Notes: generated by a model from the letters alone, not told the origin. DNA of 64,000 nucleotides from Streptomyces wuyuanensis (GCF_900103455.1 NZ_FNHI01000026.1:1-64000); one strand, 5' to 3'; counted from the stretch's first letter, positions 17,925 to 26,733 are shown. Numbers and translations: made by a program.

Positions 17925-20900
17925 TCACGGTTCTCGACTGGTACGGCGGTTCCAGCGCAAGGTGCGGCGCATCCGAGGGCTACGGGCCGACGCCGGCCTG
18001 ACTGGCGGAGGGTCGACGGGGCCCGGCGGTGCGGTGCGCAACCCAGCGACGCCCAAGTCCTCCGCGAGCAAGAGCAGCACATCCAGTTCCAGCCGGTGCA
18101 GCGCGTCCACAGCCGTCCACAAGTCGATGGCGAAAGCCCGTGCCGTGAGGCGTTGGGCTGCCCCGGGGTCGGCCGCGTTGGCCAGGTGGGCCAGGGTTCG
18201 CGCTTGGATCTCCGGGCGGGTGATCCGGTCCGCGAGCTCCTCCGCCCGCTCGGGCTGTCCCGTCTCGGCCGCTGCCCGGGCGAGCCCCGCGAGCAGTTCA
18301 TCGCTCTTGTGCGAGCCCGCCGCCTCGAGTGCGTCCTCGATCTCAGCGGCGAGCGCGGCAGCCCGTCCGTGATCCCCGATCCAGGCGATCGCCTCGGTAA
18401 CCACCGCCAGGGTACGTATCCGCACCGACGTTCCGTCGACGGGGCGGGCCAGCGCCCTGTCGCCGCCGACGGCCACGACGACCTGCTCCTGGTCTCCCGT
18501 CCCGTTGATCGTCTCGATGAGAGATGCCAGCGTACGTCCCCGATCGTGAGGTCCTCCGATGCTGCGGGCCACCGCCTCGGCCTCGTCGACGAGCACAGTG
18601 GCTCGGCTCACCTGGCCGCTGCGGGCGGCTGCCCGCGCCACCGCCGCCAGTGCCCGGGCCCGTAGCGCGAAGTCCTTGATCACGCGGGCGACGCGCTCGG
18701 ATTGGTCGACGCCACCGGTGTCGGCGACAACCTCGGCCAGGGCGAGCACGCTCGACTCGTTCAGGTCCTCGCCCGCTTCGGGGATGCCGGCCAGGAGCCA
18801 GTCCATCAGTTTGATCGCATCATCGCGGTCGCCAGATGCCTCTCTCATGCCGGCCATCGCGGCCATGGCCAGTATCCGCGGGCGCAACGTCTCCATCGTG
18901 AGAATGATCTCCACGGCCCGCTCCACGGCACCCGCTTCGAGGACGGCCTCGGCGACGATGGCCAGTACAGCGTCGCGCTGGCCGCTCACGTTGTCGATGG
19001 CACGGGCGATGGCCTCGGCACGATCGCACTGCCCGGCGTTCGCCGCGGCCCTGGCCACAGCTCTCCGCGCGGCCACTGCACGGGCGGGGTCGTGCACCGT
19101 CCCGGCGATGGCCAGGGCCCAGTCGAGGTCTCCCGATCTGGCCGCCACGCCGGCCAAGGCCGCGAGTTCCACCTGGTGATGCACGGGGGACCGGACCGCC
19201 CGGGCCACTTCCTGGGCCTCCGACACGAGCTCGAGCCCGCGTCGGTGGTCACCCGACCGCACAACCGCCTCGGCCACTGCAGCCAGCGCCCGCGCCTTGG
19301 ACGCCGCGTCGGGGTTGGCCCGGGCGAGTGCCTCGGCACGGCCGTGGTCGCCCGCCCGCGCTACGGCACCGGTGAGGACGGCCAGGTCGCCTCCCACCTG
19401 GAAGGTCGGGCGGTCGTCGGAGCCGTCGACGAGTCCGACGACAGCCTCGGCTGTGAGCTCGGCCGCACGATCGGGGGCCCCAGCGGCGGCCATCGCCTCG
19501 ATCACCGCTGCCATCGGAGGCTGGAGCCAGACTCCGCTGACCGCGCGGGCTGCGGCCTCTGCCTCAGCAGCCGACCGGTATGCCGAGGTCAGGTCGCCGC
19601 TGCGGGCCACCGCCCGCGCCACAGCGGCAAGGGCCTTCGCCCGCCGATCAGGGTCGTCAATGGCGCGGGCCACCGCCAGGGCGTCGCCGTGCTCGCCGGC
19701 CGCGGCCAGCGCCTCGGCCAAATCGCCGTCGAGCCACCATCTCCCGGCAGCGGCCTCCGGATCGTCGGCGAGCGCCCTGATCTCGCGAACCAGCTCGGCG
19801 GCGCGCCGCCGGTCACCTGCCGCAGCTGCGTCCCTTGCCATCGTGGCCCAGCAGGACGCCCGGGTAAGGAAGTTGTCGATCCGGCGGGCCGCCCGATCAG
19901 CTGCATCGGCCAGCTCAGCGGCCCGATGCCCGTCGCCGTCCCTGGCTGCCGCCGCGGCAACCGCCGAAAGCGCCTTGGCCCCCTCGTCCGGTTCAGTGAT
20001 GCTCCGTGCGATTGACTCGGCGAGCGTCCGGTTGCCGGCTTCGGCCACCTCCCTCGCCACCCCGGCGAGCGCCCTCGCCGAGCTCCCGCTCCACATGGAC
20101 TCGGCCAGCGCCCGGGCCCGGCCGACGCGGCCGAGCAGCGCCCAGACGACGGGCACGTCCAGGGGCAGCGAGGCATTACGTTCCGACAGGCGCATACGGC
20201 ACAGGGCGATTTTGGTCAGATCGGGCAGGTTCGGGCTCGCGGCGGCGAGGACAGCCTCTCGAGTCGCGGTGAGTTCGGCGAGGGCGGTGGCGTCGCCGCC
20301 GGTGGTGTCGAGCAGCCAGGCGTGGCGACCAGGGTCGAGCGCGAGGCCGAGCATCATGGGGACATCGCCGTCCGCGCGCAGACTGCGGAAGTAGCCGAGC
20401 AGCAGGTAGCCAGGGGTGTGCGCGCCCCAGCCCCGTCCCCGGTGCCCGTCCACCCAGTTGTGCAGGCGCCGACGGTAATCGGCCAGCCGGTCTCCAGCGA
20501 GGAAGGTCACCGCCTCCTGCTGCAGGTCCTCGTGGGCCAGCAGGTAGACGTGCTCAGGCCGCTCCGGTCCGTGCCGGACCAATGCCGGGCGCTGCTCGAA
20601 AGTTCGGCCCGACACCGTGTCCAAGGTCTCAGAAATCTCCCACGGGTCGCGGGTGCCGGTGAGTTCCACCAGGTCCTGGACGGACAGACCGCCGCCGGCC
20701 GCCGTCAGCAGGCCCAACAGATCCTGCTCGGTGGGTGTGCCGGTCAGCAGCCGTTTGAGTTCCCGCGCGGCGGCGTCACGGATGACCGCGGCGTCACGGG
20801 ACGGTTCCAGGAGCCGTACGGCTGCGGGCTCGCGCAGTGGGTGATGGTCGGGCACGTCGCCGGGCAACGGCGGTGCAAGGCGTCCGGCCACGATGACGCG

Positions 20901-21506
20901 CATCCCCGCGGGAGGATGGGCCGGGAGCAGTGCGGCGATGCTGTACGCGTCGGGGCCGGCGGTCACCCCCAGGTCCTCGTCGAGCCCGTCCACGACCAGG
21001 ACGAGCCGCGACCCCTGTTCCCGGCAGACGGTGGCCGCGTCGTCGAGCAGCGCAAGTAGGTGCGCGGCGCGGGTCGCCCCGGTCAGGTGCGCGGGCACTG
21101 GCCTGCCCAGTAGCGCCGCGAGCTGCTCCATAACGACATCGATGAACGCATCGCGGTCGCTCTGCCCTGCAAAACGCGCAGTGACGAAGAACGAGACGAC
21201 GTGCACGCCCGCCGGTGGGTGAAGCACGAACCAGGACAGCAGGGCCGACTTGCCCGCCCACGCCTTCGCCCGCCACCACCGGTAGGCGCTCCCGCCGGGG
21301 CGGGTGCAGAACTCGGCCAATTCGGCGAGTTCCGCCTCCCGGCCATGGAGCCTGTCCGGTGCGATCGACCGCACCTGGTAGAGATAGGCTGAGCGGACCG
21401 GGATCGGTTCGCTGGCCAGCACATTGATCTGCAGGCCATCACCGATCAGTAACCCCGACACTCCTCGGGCGTCGATCCGCGGAGGTTGGCCGTCCTGGCT
21501 GTCCAC
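17925..21506 (-). CDS. STAND/NLR-type NTPase with N-terminal RHIM-like amyloid motif and long helical-repeat domain
   Basis: 1193 residues. Residues 12-29 read DARGVSGLLIGDGLQINV, matching the C-terminal motif of the small gene upstream. An NTPase domain follows: a degenerate Walker A (RAKAWAGKSALL, about 80-90, lacking the first Gly), Walker B RLVLVVDGLDED (167-178), and a sensor-like VIVAGR. A winged-helix region (LSVQDLVELTG; VYLLAHEDLQQEA) comes next. From about residue 440 to 1140 there are some twenty 30-40-residue alpha-helical repeats rich in RAxALAAVARAxARSGD, TPR/HEAT-like. This is the plan of bacterial NLR-type immune or cell-death switches. The GTG start lies 11 nt after the upstream stop, with AGGG as ribosome site. 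Confidence 0.82.
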   Translation of the reverse strand: MDSQDGQPPRIDARGVSGLLIGDGLQINVLASEPIPVRSAYLYQVRSIAPDRLHGREAELAELAEFCTRPGGSAYRWWRAKAWAGKSALLSWFVLHPPAGVHVVSFFVTARFAGQSDRDAFIDVVMEQLAALLGRPVPAHLTGATRAAHLLALLDDAATVCREQGSRLVLVVDGLDEDLGVTAGPDAYSIAALLPAHPPAGMRVIVAGRLAPPLPGDVPDHHPLREPAAVRLLEPSRDAAVIRDAAARELKRLLTGTPTEQDLLGLLTAAGGGLSVQDLVELTGTRDPWEISETLDTVSGRTFEQRPALVRHGPERPEHVYLLAHEDLQQEAVTFLAGDRLADYRRRLHNWVDGHRGRGWGAHTPGYLLLGYFRSLRADGDVPMMLGLALDPGRHAWLLDTTGGDATALAELTATREAVLAAASPNLPDLTKIALCRMRLSERNASLPLDVPVVWALLGRVGRARALAESMWSGSSARALAGVAREVAEAGNRTLAESIARSITEPDEGAKALSAVAAAAARDGDGHRAAELADAADRAARRIDNFLTRASCWATMARDAAAAGDRRRAAELVREIRALADDPEAAAGRWWLDGDLAEALAAAGEHGDALAVARAIDDPDRRAKALAAVARAVARSGDLTSAYRSAAEAEAAARAVSGVWLQPPMAAVIEAMAAAGAPDRAAELTAEAVVGLVDGSDDRPTFQVGGDLAVLTGAVARAGDHGRAEALARANPDAASKARALAAVAEAVVRSGDHRRGLELVSEAQEVARAVRSPVHHQVELAALAGVAARSGDLDWALAIAGTVHDPARAVAARRAVARAAANAGQCDRAEAIARAIDNVSGQRDAVLAIVAEAVLEAGAVERAVEIILTMETLRPRILAMAAMAGMREASGDRDDAIKLMDWLLAGIPEAGEDLNESSVLALAEVVADTGGVDQSERVARVIKDFALRARALAAVARAAARSGQVSRATVLVDEAEAVARSIGGPHDRGRTLASLIETINGTGDQEQVVVAVGGDRALARPVDGTSVRIRTLAVVTEAIAWIGDHGRAAALAAEIEDALEAAGSHKSDELLAGLARAAAETGQPERAEELADRITRPEIQARTLAHLANAADPGAAQRLTARAFAIDLWTAVDALHRLELDVLLLLAEDLGVAGLRTAPPGPVDPPPVRPASARSPRMRRTLRWNRRTSREP

Positions 21507-21517
21507 CAGCTACACCC

Positions 21518-21880
21518 TCAGTTGAACGTGTTGAACTGGGTGGGGTGGTCGCCGCCGATCTGCACGCCCTTGGCACCACGCGCGTCGACCTGGTACTTGC
21601 CCTCCGAGCGGACCAGCGCCCGGAACTTCTCAGCCGCCGCCAGCAGTTCCTGGTCCCGGTCGGCACCGGACGCGATCAGCTCCTCACGCAGCTGGGCCTC
21701 CCAGACTCCCGGCTCCATCTGCTCAGCGTCCAACACCTCCTCGCCACGTGCGGACAGCCGACGGCGCACCGCCTCACGGAGCGCGTCGTACGCGTCCCGC
21801 ACAGCTGTGCTCGCAGTGTCCATCAGCCCAGCCGACGCACCGGCGGCAAGCGCCGCCACCACGAGATCCACCTCGGTCAT
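21518..21880 (-). CDS. Small putative amyloid-signalling effector (partner of the NLR-like gene)
   Basis: 120 residues. The N-terminal about 90 residues are predicted helical, opening with an Ala/Gly-rich hydrophobic stretch (VDLVVAALAAGASAGLMDTA), then YDALREAVRRRLSARG and an amphipathic helix. The C-terminus, after a linker, is DARGAKGVQIGGDHPTQFN: its VQIG core matches the RHIM consensus (I/V)Q(I/V/L)G. The same DARG..G..IG....Q.N pattern opens the downstream NTPase. In published bacterial amyloid-signalling pairs an effector (often Bell-like, membrane-acting) carries such a motif at its C-terminus. ATG 21880 has AGGAGG four bases upstream. The effector activity is inferred. Confidence 0.75.
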   Translation of the reverse strand: MTEVDLVVAALAAGASAGLMDTASTAVRDAYDALREAVRRRLSARGEEVLDAEQMEPGVWEAQLREELIASGADRDQELLAAAEKFRALVRSEGKYQVDARGAKGVQIGGDHPTQFNTFN

Positions 21881-21969
21881 CAGACCTCCTGACGCAGTTG
21901 GCGCCCAGTTTTCCAGCACACCGCTTTCTCCACACGAGACTTCGACGATTTACCCCATGGTGAGTGCGG

Positions 21970-22596
21970 CTACTGAACTTGAAAGCGTGATGTCGGCCGT
22001 GGATCCGGGGTCGGCTGCATACACCGGTACCACCTCCGCTTCGCCGCCGGCGCGTCAGCGGCACCGGCCGCCCTTCGCGTCGGCATGCTCGTGAAGGCCC
22101 GGGCGGCCTGCCGTTCGGTGTCGGTGGGCGGCGGGGGGCCGGGGCGGACGGCGTCGCCGTAGAGGCGCTCGAAGTCGGCGATGGCTTCGCCCCGGGTGTC
22201 GTAGGATCCGCTGACGACCCGCAGGTGGCTCTCGCCGTGGAGGTGGACGCTGTCGGCGTGCTGGTAGGTCCCCACGGCGACGGTGGTGTGGCCGTCGTGG
22301 GCGTGGAGGTGGATGGTGAGGAGGCAGGGGGGGATGTCGTCGTGGATCTTCTGGGCGTCTGCGGACACGAGCCGGATGCCGTCGCGGTCGAGCCACGTCA
22401 TCGGGTGACTGGCCCAGGTCCACTCGGTGTCGATCTCCTCCCGCAGCTGGTCGGTGATGTCTACGGGGATGCCGGCGTCGCGCAGGAGGTTGGCGGTGAT
22501 GTTGGCGTTGCGGTCCTGCTTGACGGTGACGGCCGCGTCGGCCGCGGCATACACCGTCCTCAGCTCGGTCCCGGGCAGGAAGAGGTGGCGGTGCAC
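21970..22596 (-). CDS. Hypothetical protein with methyltransferase-like N-terminus
   Basis: 208 residues from a GTG; no good start is visible. The region just upstream of and around the start (PTVEAAFRRVHRHLFLPG and TVYAAADAAVTVKQD) resembles the N-terminal helix pair of protein-L-isoaspartate-methyltransferase-like 'FxLD system' enzymes. The rest (ITDQLREEIDTEWTWASHP, HLRVVSGSYDTRGEAIADFE) lacks any SAM-binding motif and I do not recognise it. An in-frame stop directly precedes the PTVEAAF region, so the gene may be a deletion fusion or a decayed remnant. Confidence 0.4.
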   Translation of the reverse strand: MHRHLFLPGTELRTVYAAADAAVTVKQDRNANITANLLRDAGIPVDITDQLREEIDTEWTWASHPMTWLDRDGIRLVSADAQKIHDDIPPCLLTIHLHAHDGHTTVAVGTYQHADSVHLHGESHLRVVSGSYDTRGEAIADFERLYGDAVRPGPPPPTDTERQAARAFTSMPTRRAAGAADAPAAKRRWYRCMQPTPDPRPTSRFQVQ

Positions 22597-22653
22597 ACGC
22601 CGGAAGGCCGCCTCGACGGTGGGGTCGCGATGCAGCCCTGGGTGATCAGCTGG

Positions 22654-23088
22654 TCAGTCGTCTTTTTGGCGCAGTCGGTGGCTTTCGCGCACTTGCTCGG
22701 GGTCCTCGGGCGGGGCGAGCTGGCGCACGAGGCCGCGGTGTACGGGCGGCAGGCCCTTGAGGAGGCCGGGCCACACGGCGTCCAGGACGTGTGCGGGCGG
22801 TGTGAACAGCGTGCCGGCGAGGGCAGGGAGGTCGTCGGGCCGGTGCCATTCCCAGCGGTGGAACAGCTCAGGTTCAGTCACAGCGGGGGTGCCGTGGTGG
22901 GCGGTGACGCGGACGGCGGCGGTAAGACGGGGAACGTCGTAGGTGGTGTCCATCAGGAAGGCGACTACCCGAGCGTCGTCCGCCGAAGCTGTCAGCCCGG
23001 TCTCCTCGGTCAGTTCGCGTACGGCGGCCTGCTCGATGGATTCGCCCGGGGCGGGCTTGCCGCCGGGTAATTCCCACACCCCGCGCAC
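22654..23088 (-). CDS. NUDIX hydrolase, N-terminus frameshifted
   Basis: The Nudix box is complete: GGKPAPGESIEQAAVRELTE followed by ETGL fits Gx5Ex7REUxEExGU, so a nucleoside-diphosphate-linked substrate would be hydrolysed. The 144-residue frame starts too late, at the first strand. The missing beginning (VVINDEQGR, from a GTG at 23128 overlapping the previous stop) is in another frame, and one base appears lost near 23110. The product may be truncated or inactive unless the shift is a sequencing error. Confidence 0.6.
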   Translation of the reverse strand: MRGVWELPGGKPAPGESIEQAAVRELTEETGLTASADDARVVAFLMDTTYDVPRLTAAVRVTAHHGTPAVTEPELFHRWEWHRPDDLPALAGTLFTPPAHVLDAVWPGLLKGLPPVHRGLVRQLAPPEDPEQVRESHRLRQKDD

Positions 23089-23124
23089 GGACCGGCCCAG
23101 CAGTACGGCCCTGCTCGTCGTTGA

Positions 23125-23742
23125 TCACGACACCCGCGGAGGGCGCCGTTTGTCGGCGAACGAGACCGGGCCCGTGGCGGGCCCCCGGAGCACCAGCACG
23201 GCCATGCCGTCGGAGTCGAAACGGTCGGCCGTGGCCCAGCCTGCTGTGGCCAGGGCGATCTCGTCATCGTCCAAAGCGATGTCGCGCCGGTTTGCGGGGA
23301 GGGCGTCCGCGAGCGGTGTGATGATGCAGACCGTGCCGCCGGGGTTCAGATGCTCGCGCAGGCGGTTGAGGAGCCAGGCGCGGTTCTTGAGGAAGGCATA
23401 GCTCAAGCGAAAGGCGACGAGGTCGTACGCGGCGTGCGGCAGGTCAGCGAAGCCGTCGTGTTCGATGTCGTGGAGCAGGAAGCGCACGTCGGCGTCATCC
23501 GGCGCCTGAGCGGCGGCGAGTTCGACAGCCGACTCGGCGTAGTCGACGGCGTCGACCACGTACCCCAGCTCGTGTAGATAGAGGGCGAGTTCGCCCAGGT
23601 CACATCCAACGTCCAGGGCGACGGCTGGGCTGTCCGGCTGGAGGGCGGTCCGCAGCACGGTGCGTTCGGAGTCGGTGAGGGCCCGGAAGCTCCCACCGCG
23701 GGCGTAGTGGTCATGCCATTCGCCCTGTTGCGTGAAACCCAC
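23125..23742 (-). CDS. Class I SAM-dependent methyltransferase
   Basis: 205 residues. Motif I is VALDVGCDLGELALYLHELG, motif II VDAVDYAESAVELAAA, the acidic post-motif DVRFLLHDIEHDGF, and motif IV region YDLVAFRLSYAFLKNRAWLL with a late LNPGGTVCIITP. GTG 23742 is chosen because AAGGAG lies 8 nt upstream; a longer frame adds an unconserved basic stretch. The stop overlaps the probable original start of the NUDIX gene (GTGA). The substrate is unknown. Confidence 0.82.
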   Translation of the reverse strand: MGFTQQGEWHDHYARGGSFRALTDSERTVLRTALQPDSPAVALDVGCDLGELALYLHELGYVVDAVDYAESAVELAAAQAPDDADVRFLLHDIEHDGFADLPHAAYDLVAFRLSYAFLKNRAWLLNRLREHLNPGGTVCIITPLADALPANRRDIALDDDEIALATAGWATADRFDSDGMAVLVLRGPATGPVSFADKRRPPRVS

Positions 23743-23843
23743 CGAGGATGCTCCTTGTGGTCGAAGGGGGTGATGGTCAGAGGGCGACCCCGAGCCTCCT
23801 CGCCCCCTCGCCCGCTTCTGCCCACGGATCTTGGCGCGGGACG

Positions 23844-24332
23844 TCAATGAGGGCCGGGCGCCGCGCGGGACGGGATGCCGGGGCGTGGGTACACCTTGGA
23901 CTGCTTGACGCTCCCGAACGCGAAGCTGGATTCGATCGACGTGATGCCGGGGATAGCGTGGATCTGCGTGCGCACCAGGACTTCGTACGCCTCAAGGCTT
24001 TCGATGACGACTCTGAGCAGGTAGTCGCTGCTGCCCGCCATCAGGTAGCAATCCTGGATGTGCTCGATGAGGCCGACGTGCTGTTCAAACACGTTGACGG
24101 CTTCGGCGGTGTGGCGTTCCAGACGGACCCGTACGAAGACGGTGATCGGGAGACCGAAGGCGACCTGGTCCACCATGGCTGTGTAGCCACTGATCAGACC
24201 CGACTCCTCAAGGCGGCGGACTCGGCGCAGGCAGGGCGACGGGGACAGCCGTACCCGGTCGGCGAGGTCCTGGTTGGACAGGCGACCGTCCGCCTGTAGC
24301 TCGTGAACGATCTGGAGATCGACAGCGTCCAT
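23844..24332 (-). CDS. Lrp/AsnC-family transcriptional regulator
   Basis: 162 residues. N-terminal helix-turn-helix (LQIVHELQADGRLSNQDLAD, RVRLSPSPCLRRVRRLEESG) and C-terminal RAM ligand-binding domain (VFVRVRLERHTAEAVNVFEQ, CYLMAGSSDYLLRVVIESLE, SIESSFAFGSVKQ). ATG 24332 has AAGGAG ideally placed. It is divergent from a DMT exporter and aminotransferase, the standard layout in which an Lrp protein senses an amino acid and controls its export. A palindrome sits directly upstream. Confidence 0.92.
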   Translation of the reverse strand: MDAVDLQIVHELQADGRLSNQDLADRVRLSPSPCLRRVRRLEESGLISGYTAMVDQVAFGLPITVFVRVRLERHTAEAVNVFEQHVGLIEHIQDCYLMAGSSDYLLRVVIESLEAYEVLVRTQIHAIPGITSIESSFAFGSVKQSKVYPRPGIPSRAAPGPH

Positions 24333-24343
24333 GGGCACTCCTT

Positions 24344-24356
24344 GGCAGATTCTGCC
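24344..24356. promoter_or_regulatory. Putative Lrp operator GGCAGATTCTGCC
   Basis: A perfect 13-bp palindrome (6-bp arms around T) touches the ribosome site of the Lrp gene and lies in the divergent interval to the exporter gene. The position suits autoregulation and control of the exporter. Binding is inferred. Confidence 0.5.
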
Positions 24357-24480
24357 TCAAAACTAGGCCTGAAGGGCACAACTGGCAATCGGCTGCCCCC
24401 GCGATTGCTCTAGCGTTGCCGCCGAGGTCAGGGCGCGGCATCGGTTCCGCCCGATCGGTCCATGGGCGGAGGAAACTTTG

Positions 24481-25464
24481 GTGGTCGCGACGAACACGGC
24501 CGCGGCGGCAACGTCCTCCGAGACGCGGAGCGCATCACCTACGTTCCGTGCCGCCAGGAGCGGAGAGCTCTCGCCGCAGGTGGCGGGCATGCTGGCACTG
24601 CTGCTGACCGTGGCGATCTGGGCCGCGTTCGCGTTGAGCGCCCGCGCCCTCAGTACCTCCACTCTGCTGGCCGCCGACGCGGCCCTGCTGCGGTTCGGTG
24701 TGCCCCTGGTGATCCTGGCGCCCGCCCTGTGGCGGCGTCGGCGCCGGCTGGCCGCCGTGCGGCCGGGCCCCGCGGCCAAGATCATCTGCGGTGCGGGGGT
24801 GCCGTTCTTTCTCGCGGCGATGCACGGCGGCTCGCTGACGTCCGCGGCTTTCGTCGGTGCGATCGTCCCCGGGATGGTCCCGTTGTTCGTCTCCGCTCTC
24901 CTCGTCGCGAGCGGGCGTGGCGCTCCGCGGGGTACGCAGACGGCGGGGCTGGTGCTGATCGTAGCCGGAGTTGTCGCGCTGGTCTGCCGTTACACCGTGG
25001 TTCTGGACGGAGACGTCCTGCTCGGTTCGGGCATCCTGCTCGTCGCCAGCGGACTGTGGGCTTTGTACACGGTGGGGCTGCGGGATGTGGACCTGGACCC
25101 CGTCGGATCCATAGGGCTGCTGTGCCTTCCGTCGTTCGCCGTCATCGCGTTCCTGGTCCTGACCGGCGTCCTGCCCACCAACCTCGCCCGGGCGACCGGT
25201 GGTGACCTCGTACTGTTCCTCGTCGTCCAGGGTCTGGGCGTCGGCCTGTGCGCCGGGCTGCTGTACGCGTTCGCGATCCGTCGGCTGGGACCGCAACGTT
25301 GCTCGGTCGTCGGCAGCCTCAGTCCGGCCGCCGTCGTCCTGCTCGCCATCCCGCTCCTGGACGAGTCGCCGACCCTGCCCGTCGTGGTCGGCGTCCCTCT
25401 CATCACCGCCGGCGTCGTTCTCGCCAATCGACGCCCCCGAAACAAGGTTTCCGCAGATGCTTGA
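24481..25464 (+). CDS. EamA/DMT-family exporter
   Basis: 327 residues with ten hydrophobic segments in two EamA halves (LLLTVAIWAAFALSARAL in the first; GSGILLVASGLWALYTVGL opening the second; LSPAAVVLLAIPLLDE near the end). DMT proteins of this kind export amino acids or other small metabolites. GGAGG precedes the start; GTG 24481 is preferred, with TTG 24478 possible. It overlaps the aminotransferase start by 8 nt and diverges from the Lrp regulator. Confidence 0.87.
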   Translation: MVATNTAAAATSSETRSASPTFRAARSGELSPQVAGMLALLLTVAIWAAFALSARALSTSTLLAADAALLRFGVPLVILAPALWRRRRRLAAVRPGPAAKIICGAGVPFFLAAMHGGSLTSAAFVGAIVPGMVPLFVSALLVASGRGAPRGTQTAGLVLIVAGVVALVCRYTVVLDGDVLLGSGILLVASGLWALYTVGLRDVDLDPVGSIGLLCLPSFAVIAFLVLTGVLPTNLARATGGDLVLFLVVQGLGVGLCAGLLYAFAIRRLGPQRCSVVGSLSPAAVVLLAIPLLDESPTLPVVVGVPLITAGVVLANRRPRNKVSADA

Positions 25465-26683
25465 ACTTCTTGCTCCCCCGCCGGCCGACCCGCTGTGGGA
25501 TCTTGCTGCCGAGTTCGCAGGCGACACTCGCCCGGAACGACTGAACCTCGTCCTCGGTGTCTACCGGGACCACACCGGGGCCACGCCCGTCATGTCGGCG
25601 GTCAGGGAGGCTGAGATACGCCTGGCGGAACGTTCGGCCTCCAAGGAGTACCGCGGTCTCTCCGGCAACACCGCCTTCAACCGCGTCATGCTGTCGATGG
25701 TGCTGGGGAGCGAGGCCCGTACCGCACGGGCCACGGCCGTCCAGACCGTGGCGGGCACCGGAGCCCTGCGGCTGCTCGCCGACCTGGTGCGCCAGACCCG
25801 CCCGGGTGCGACGGTGTGGATCAGCGACCCCGCATACGTCAACCACCGGCCCATCCTTCAGGCCGCCGGCCTGAAGGTCCGGACATACGGCAGCCCCGAC
25901 CCGGAAGGGCTGTCCGGCACGGGGGGCATTCTCGACGACCTGCGCGCAGCCGGACGCAACGACGTGGTCCTCCTCCAGGGCTGCTGTCACAACCCCACCG
26001 GGGTCGACCCCTCTTTCGAGACCTGGGAGGCGCTGGCCGAGCTCGCCGCGACGAGCGGCTGGGTGCCCTTCGTCGACCTCGCCTACCACGGACTCGGCGA
26101 CGGGCTCGAGGCCGACCTGCGGGCCACCCGGATGCTGGCCGACCGGCTTCCGGAGATGTTGATCGCCGTCAGCTGTTCCAAGAACTTCGGCCTCTACAGC
26201 GACCGCACCGGCTGCGCGATCGTCCTCGGGCCGACGCGACAGGCGCTGCGCCACGTGGAAACGGCACTGCAGAACGCCGCACGGACCCTGTACTCGATGC
26301 CGCCGGAACACGGTGCCGCCATCGTGACCACCATTCTCGAGGACGAGGTGCTGCGGACCGCGTGGCGGGCTGAGCTCGAGGTCATGCGCAACCGGATCAC
26401 GGCCAACCGGTCGGATCTGGTCGGGCACCTCGATGCGCTGGGCTGCGGCGCCGAGGCGAAGTTGCTTGCACGGCAGAAGGGCATGTTCTCGATGCTGCCG
26501 CTCGTGCCGGACGACATGCGCCGGCTGCGCAGGCGGTTCGCCATCTACGGCACAGCTTCGGGACGCATCAACATCGCGGGGATTCCGGCGCACAGGATCC
26601 CGTACCTGGCGCAGGGCATCGCCGCGGTGTGCGGGACCGTGGACACGGCAGGTGCTCCATCGACCGCCCCGGCACCGCATTGA
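25457..26683 (+). CDS. Class I/II PLP-dependent aminotransferase (AspC/TyrB-like)
   Basis: 408 residues. Starts MLELLAPPPADPLWDL with LVLGVYRDHTGATPVM, as in aspartate/aromatic aminotransferases. It has YRGLSGNTAFNR, a GTGALRLLADLV PLP-phosphate region, LLQGCCHNPTGVDPS, FVDLAYHGLGDGLE and SCSKNFGLYSDRTG, whose Lys should bind PLP. A C-terminal GRINIAG carries the substrate-carboxylate Arg. Coupled by 8-nt overlap to the exporter, it probably converts the amino acid the exporter handles. Confidence 0.9.
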   Translation: MLELLAPPPADPLWDLAAEFAGDTRPERLNLVLGVYRDHTGATPVMSAVREAEIRLAERSASKEYRGLSGNTAFNRVMLSMVLGSEARTARATAVQTVAGTGALRLLADLVRQTRPGATVWISDPAYVNHRPILQAAGLKVRTYGSPDPEGLSGTGGILDDLRAAGRNDVVLLQGCCHNPTGVDPSFETWEALAELAATSGWVPFVDLAYHGLGDGLEADLRATRMLADRLPEMLIAVSCSKNFGLYSDRTGCAIVLGPTRQALRHVETALQNAARTLYSMPPEHGAAIVTTILEDEVLRTAWRAELEVMRNRITANRSDLVGHLDALGCGAEAKLLARQKGMFSMLPLVPDDMRRLRRRFAIYGTASGRINIAGIPAHRIPYLAQGIAAVCGTVDTAGAPSTAPAPH

Positions 26684-26733
26684 AGGAGCGGATGGCCGAG
26701 CGGCGCCCCGGCCCGCCGTGTGCACTTGCCCTT

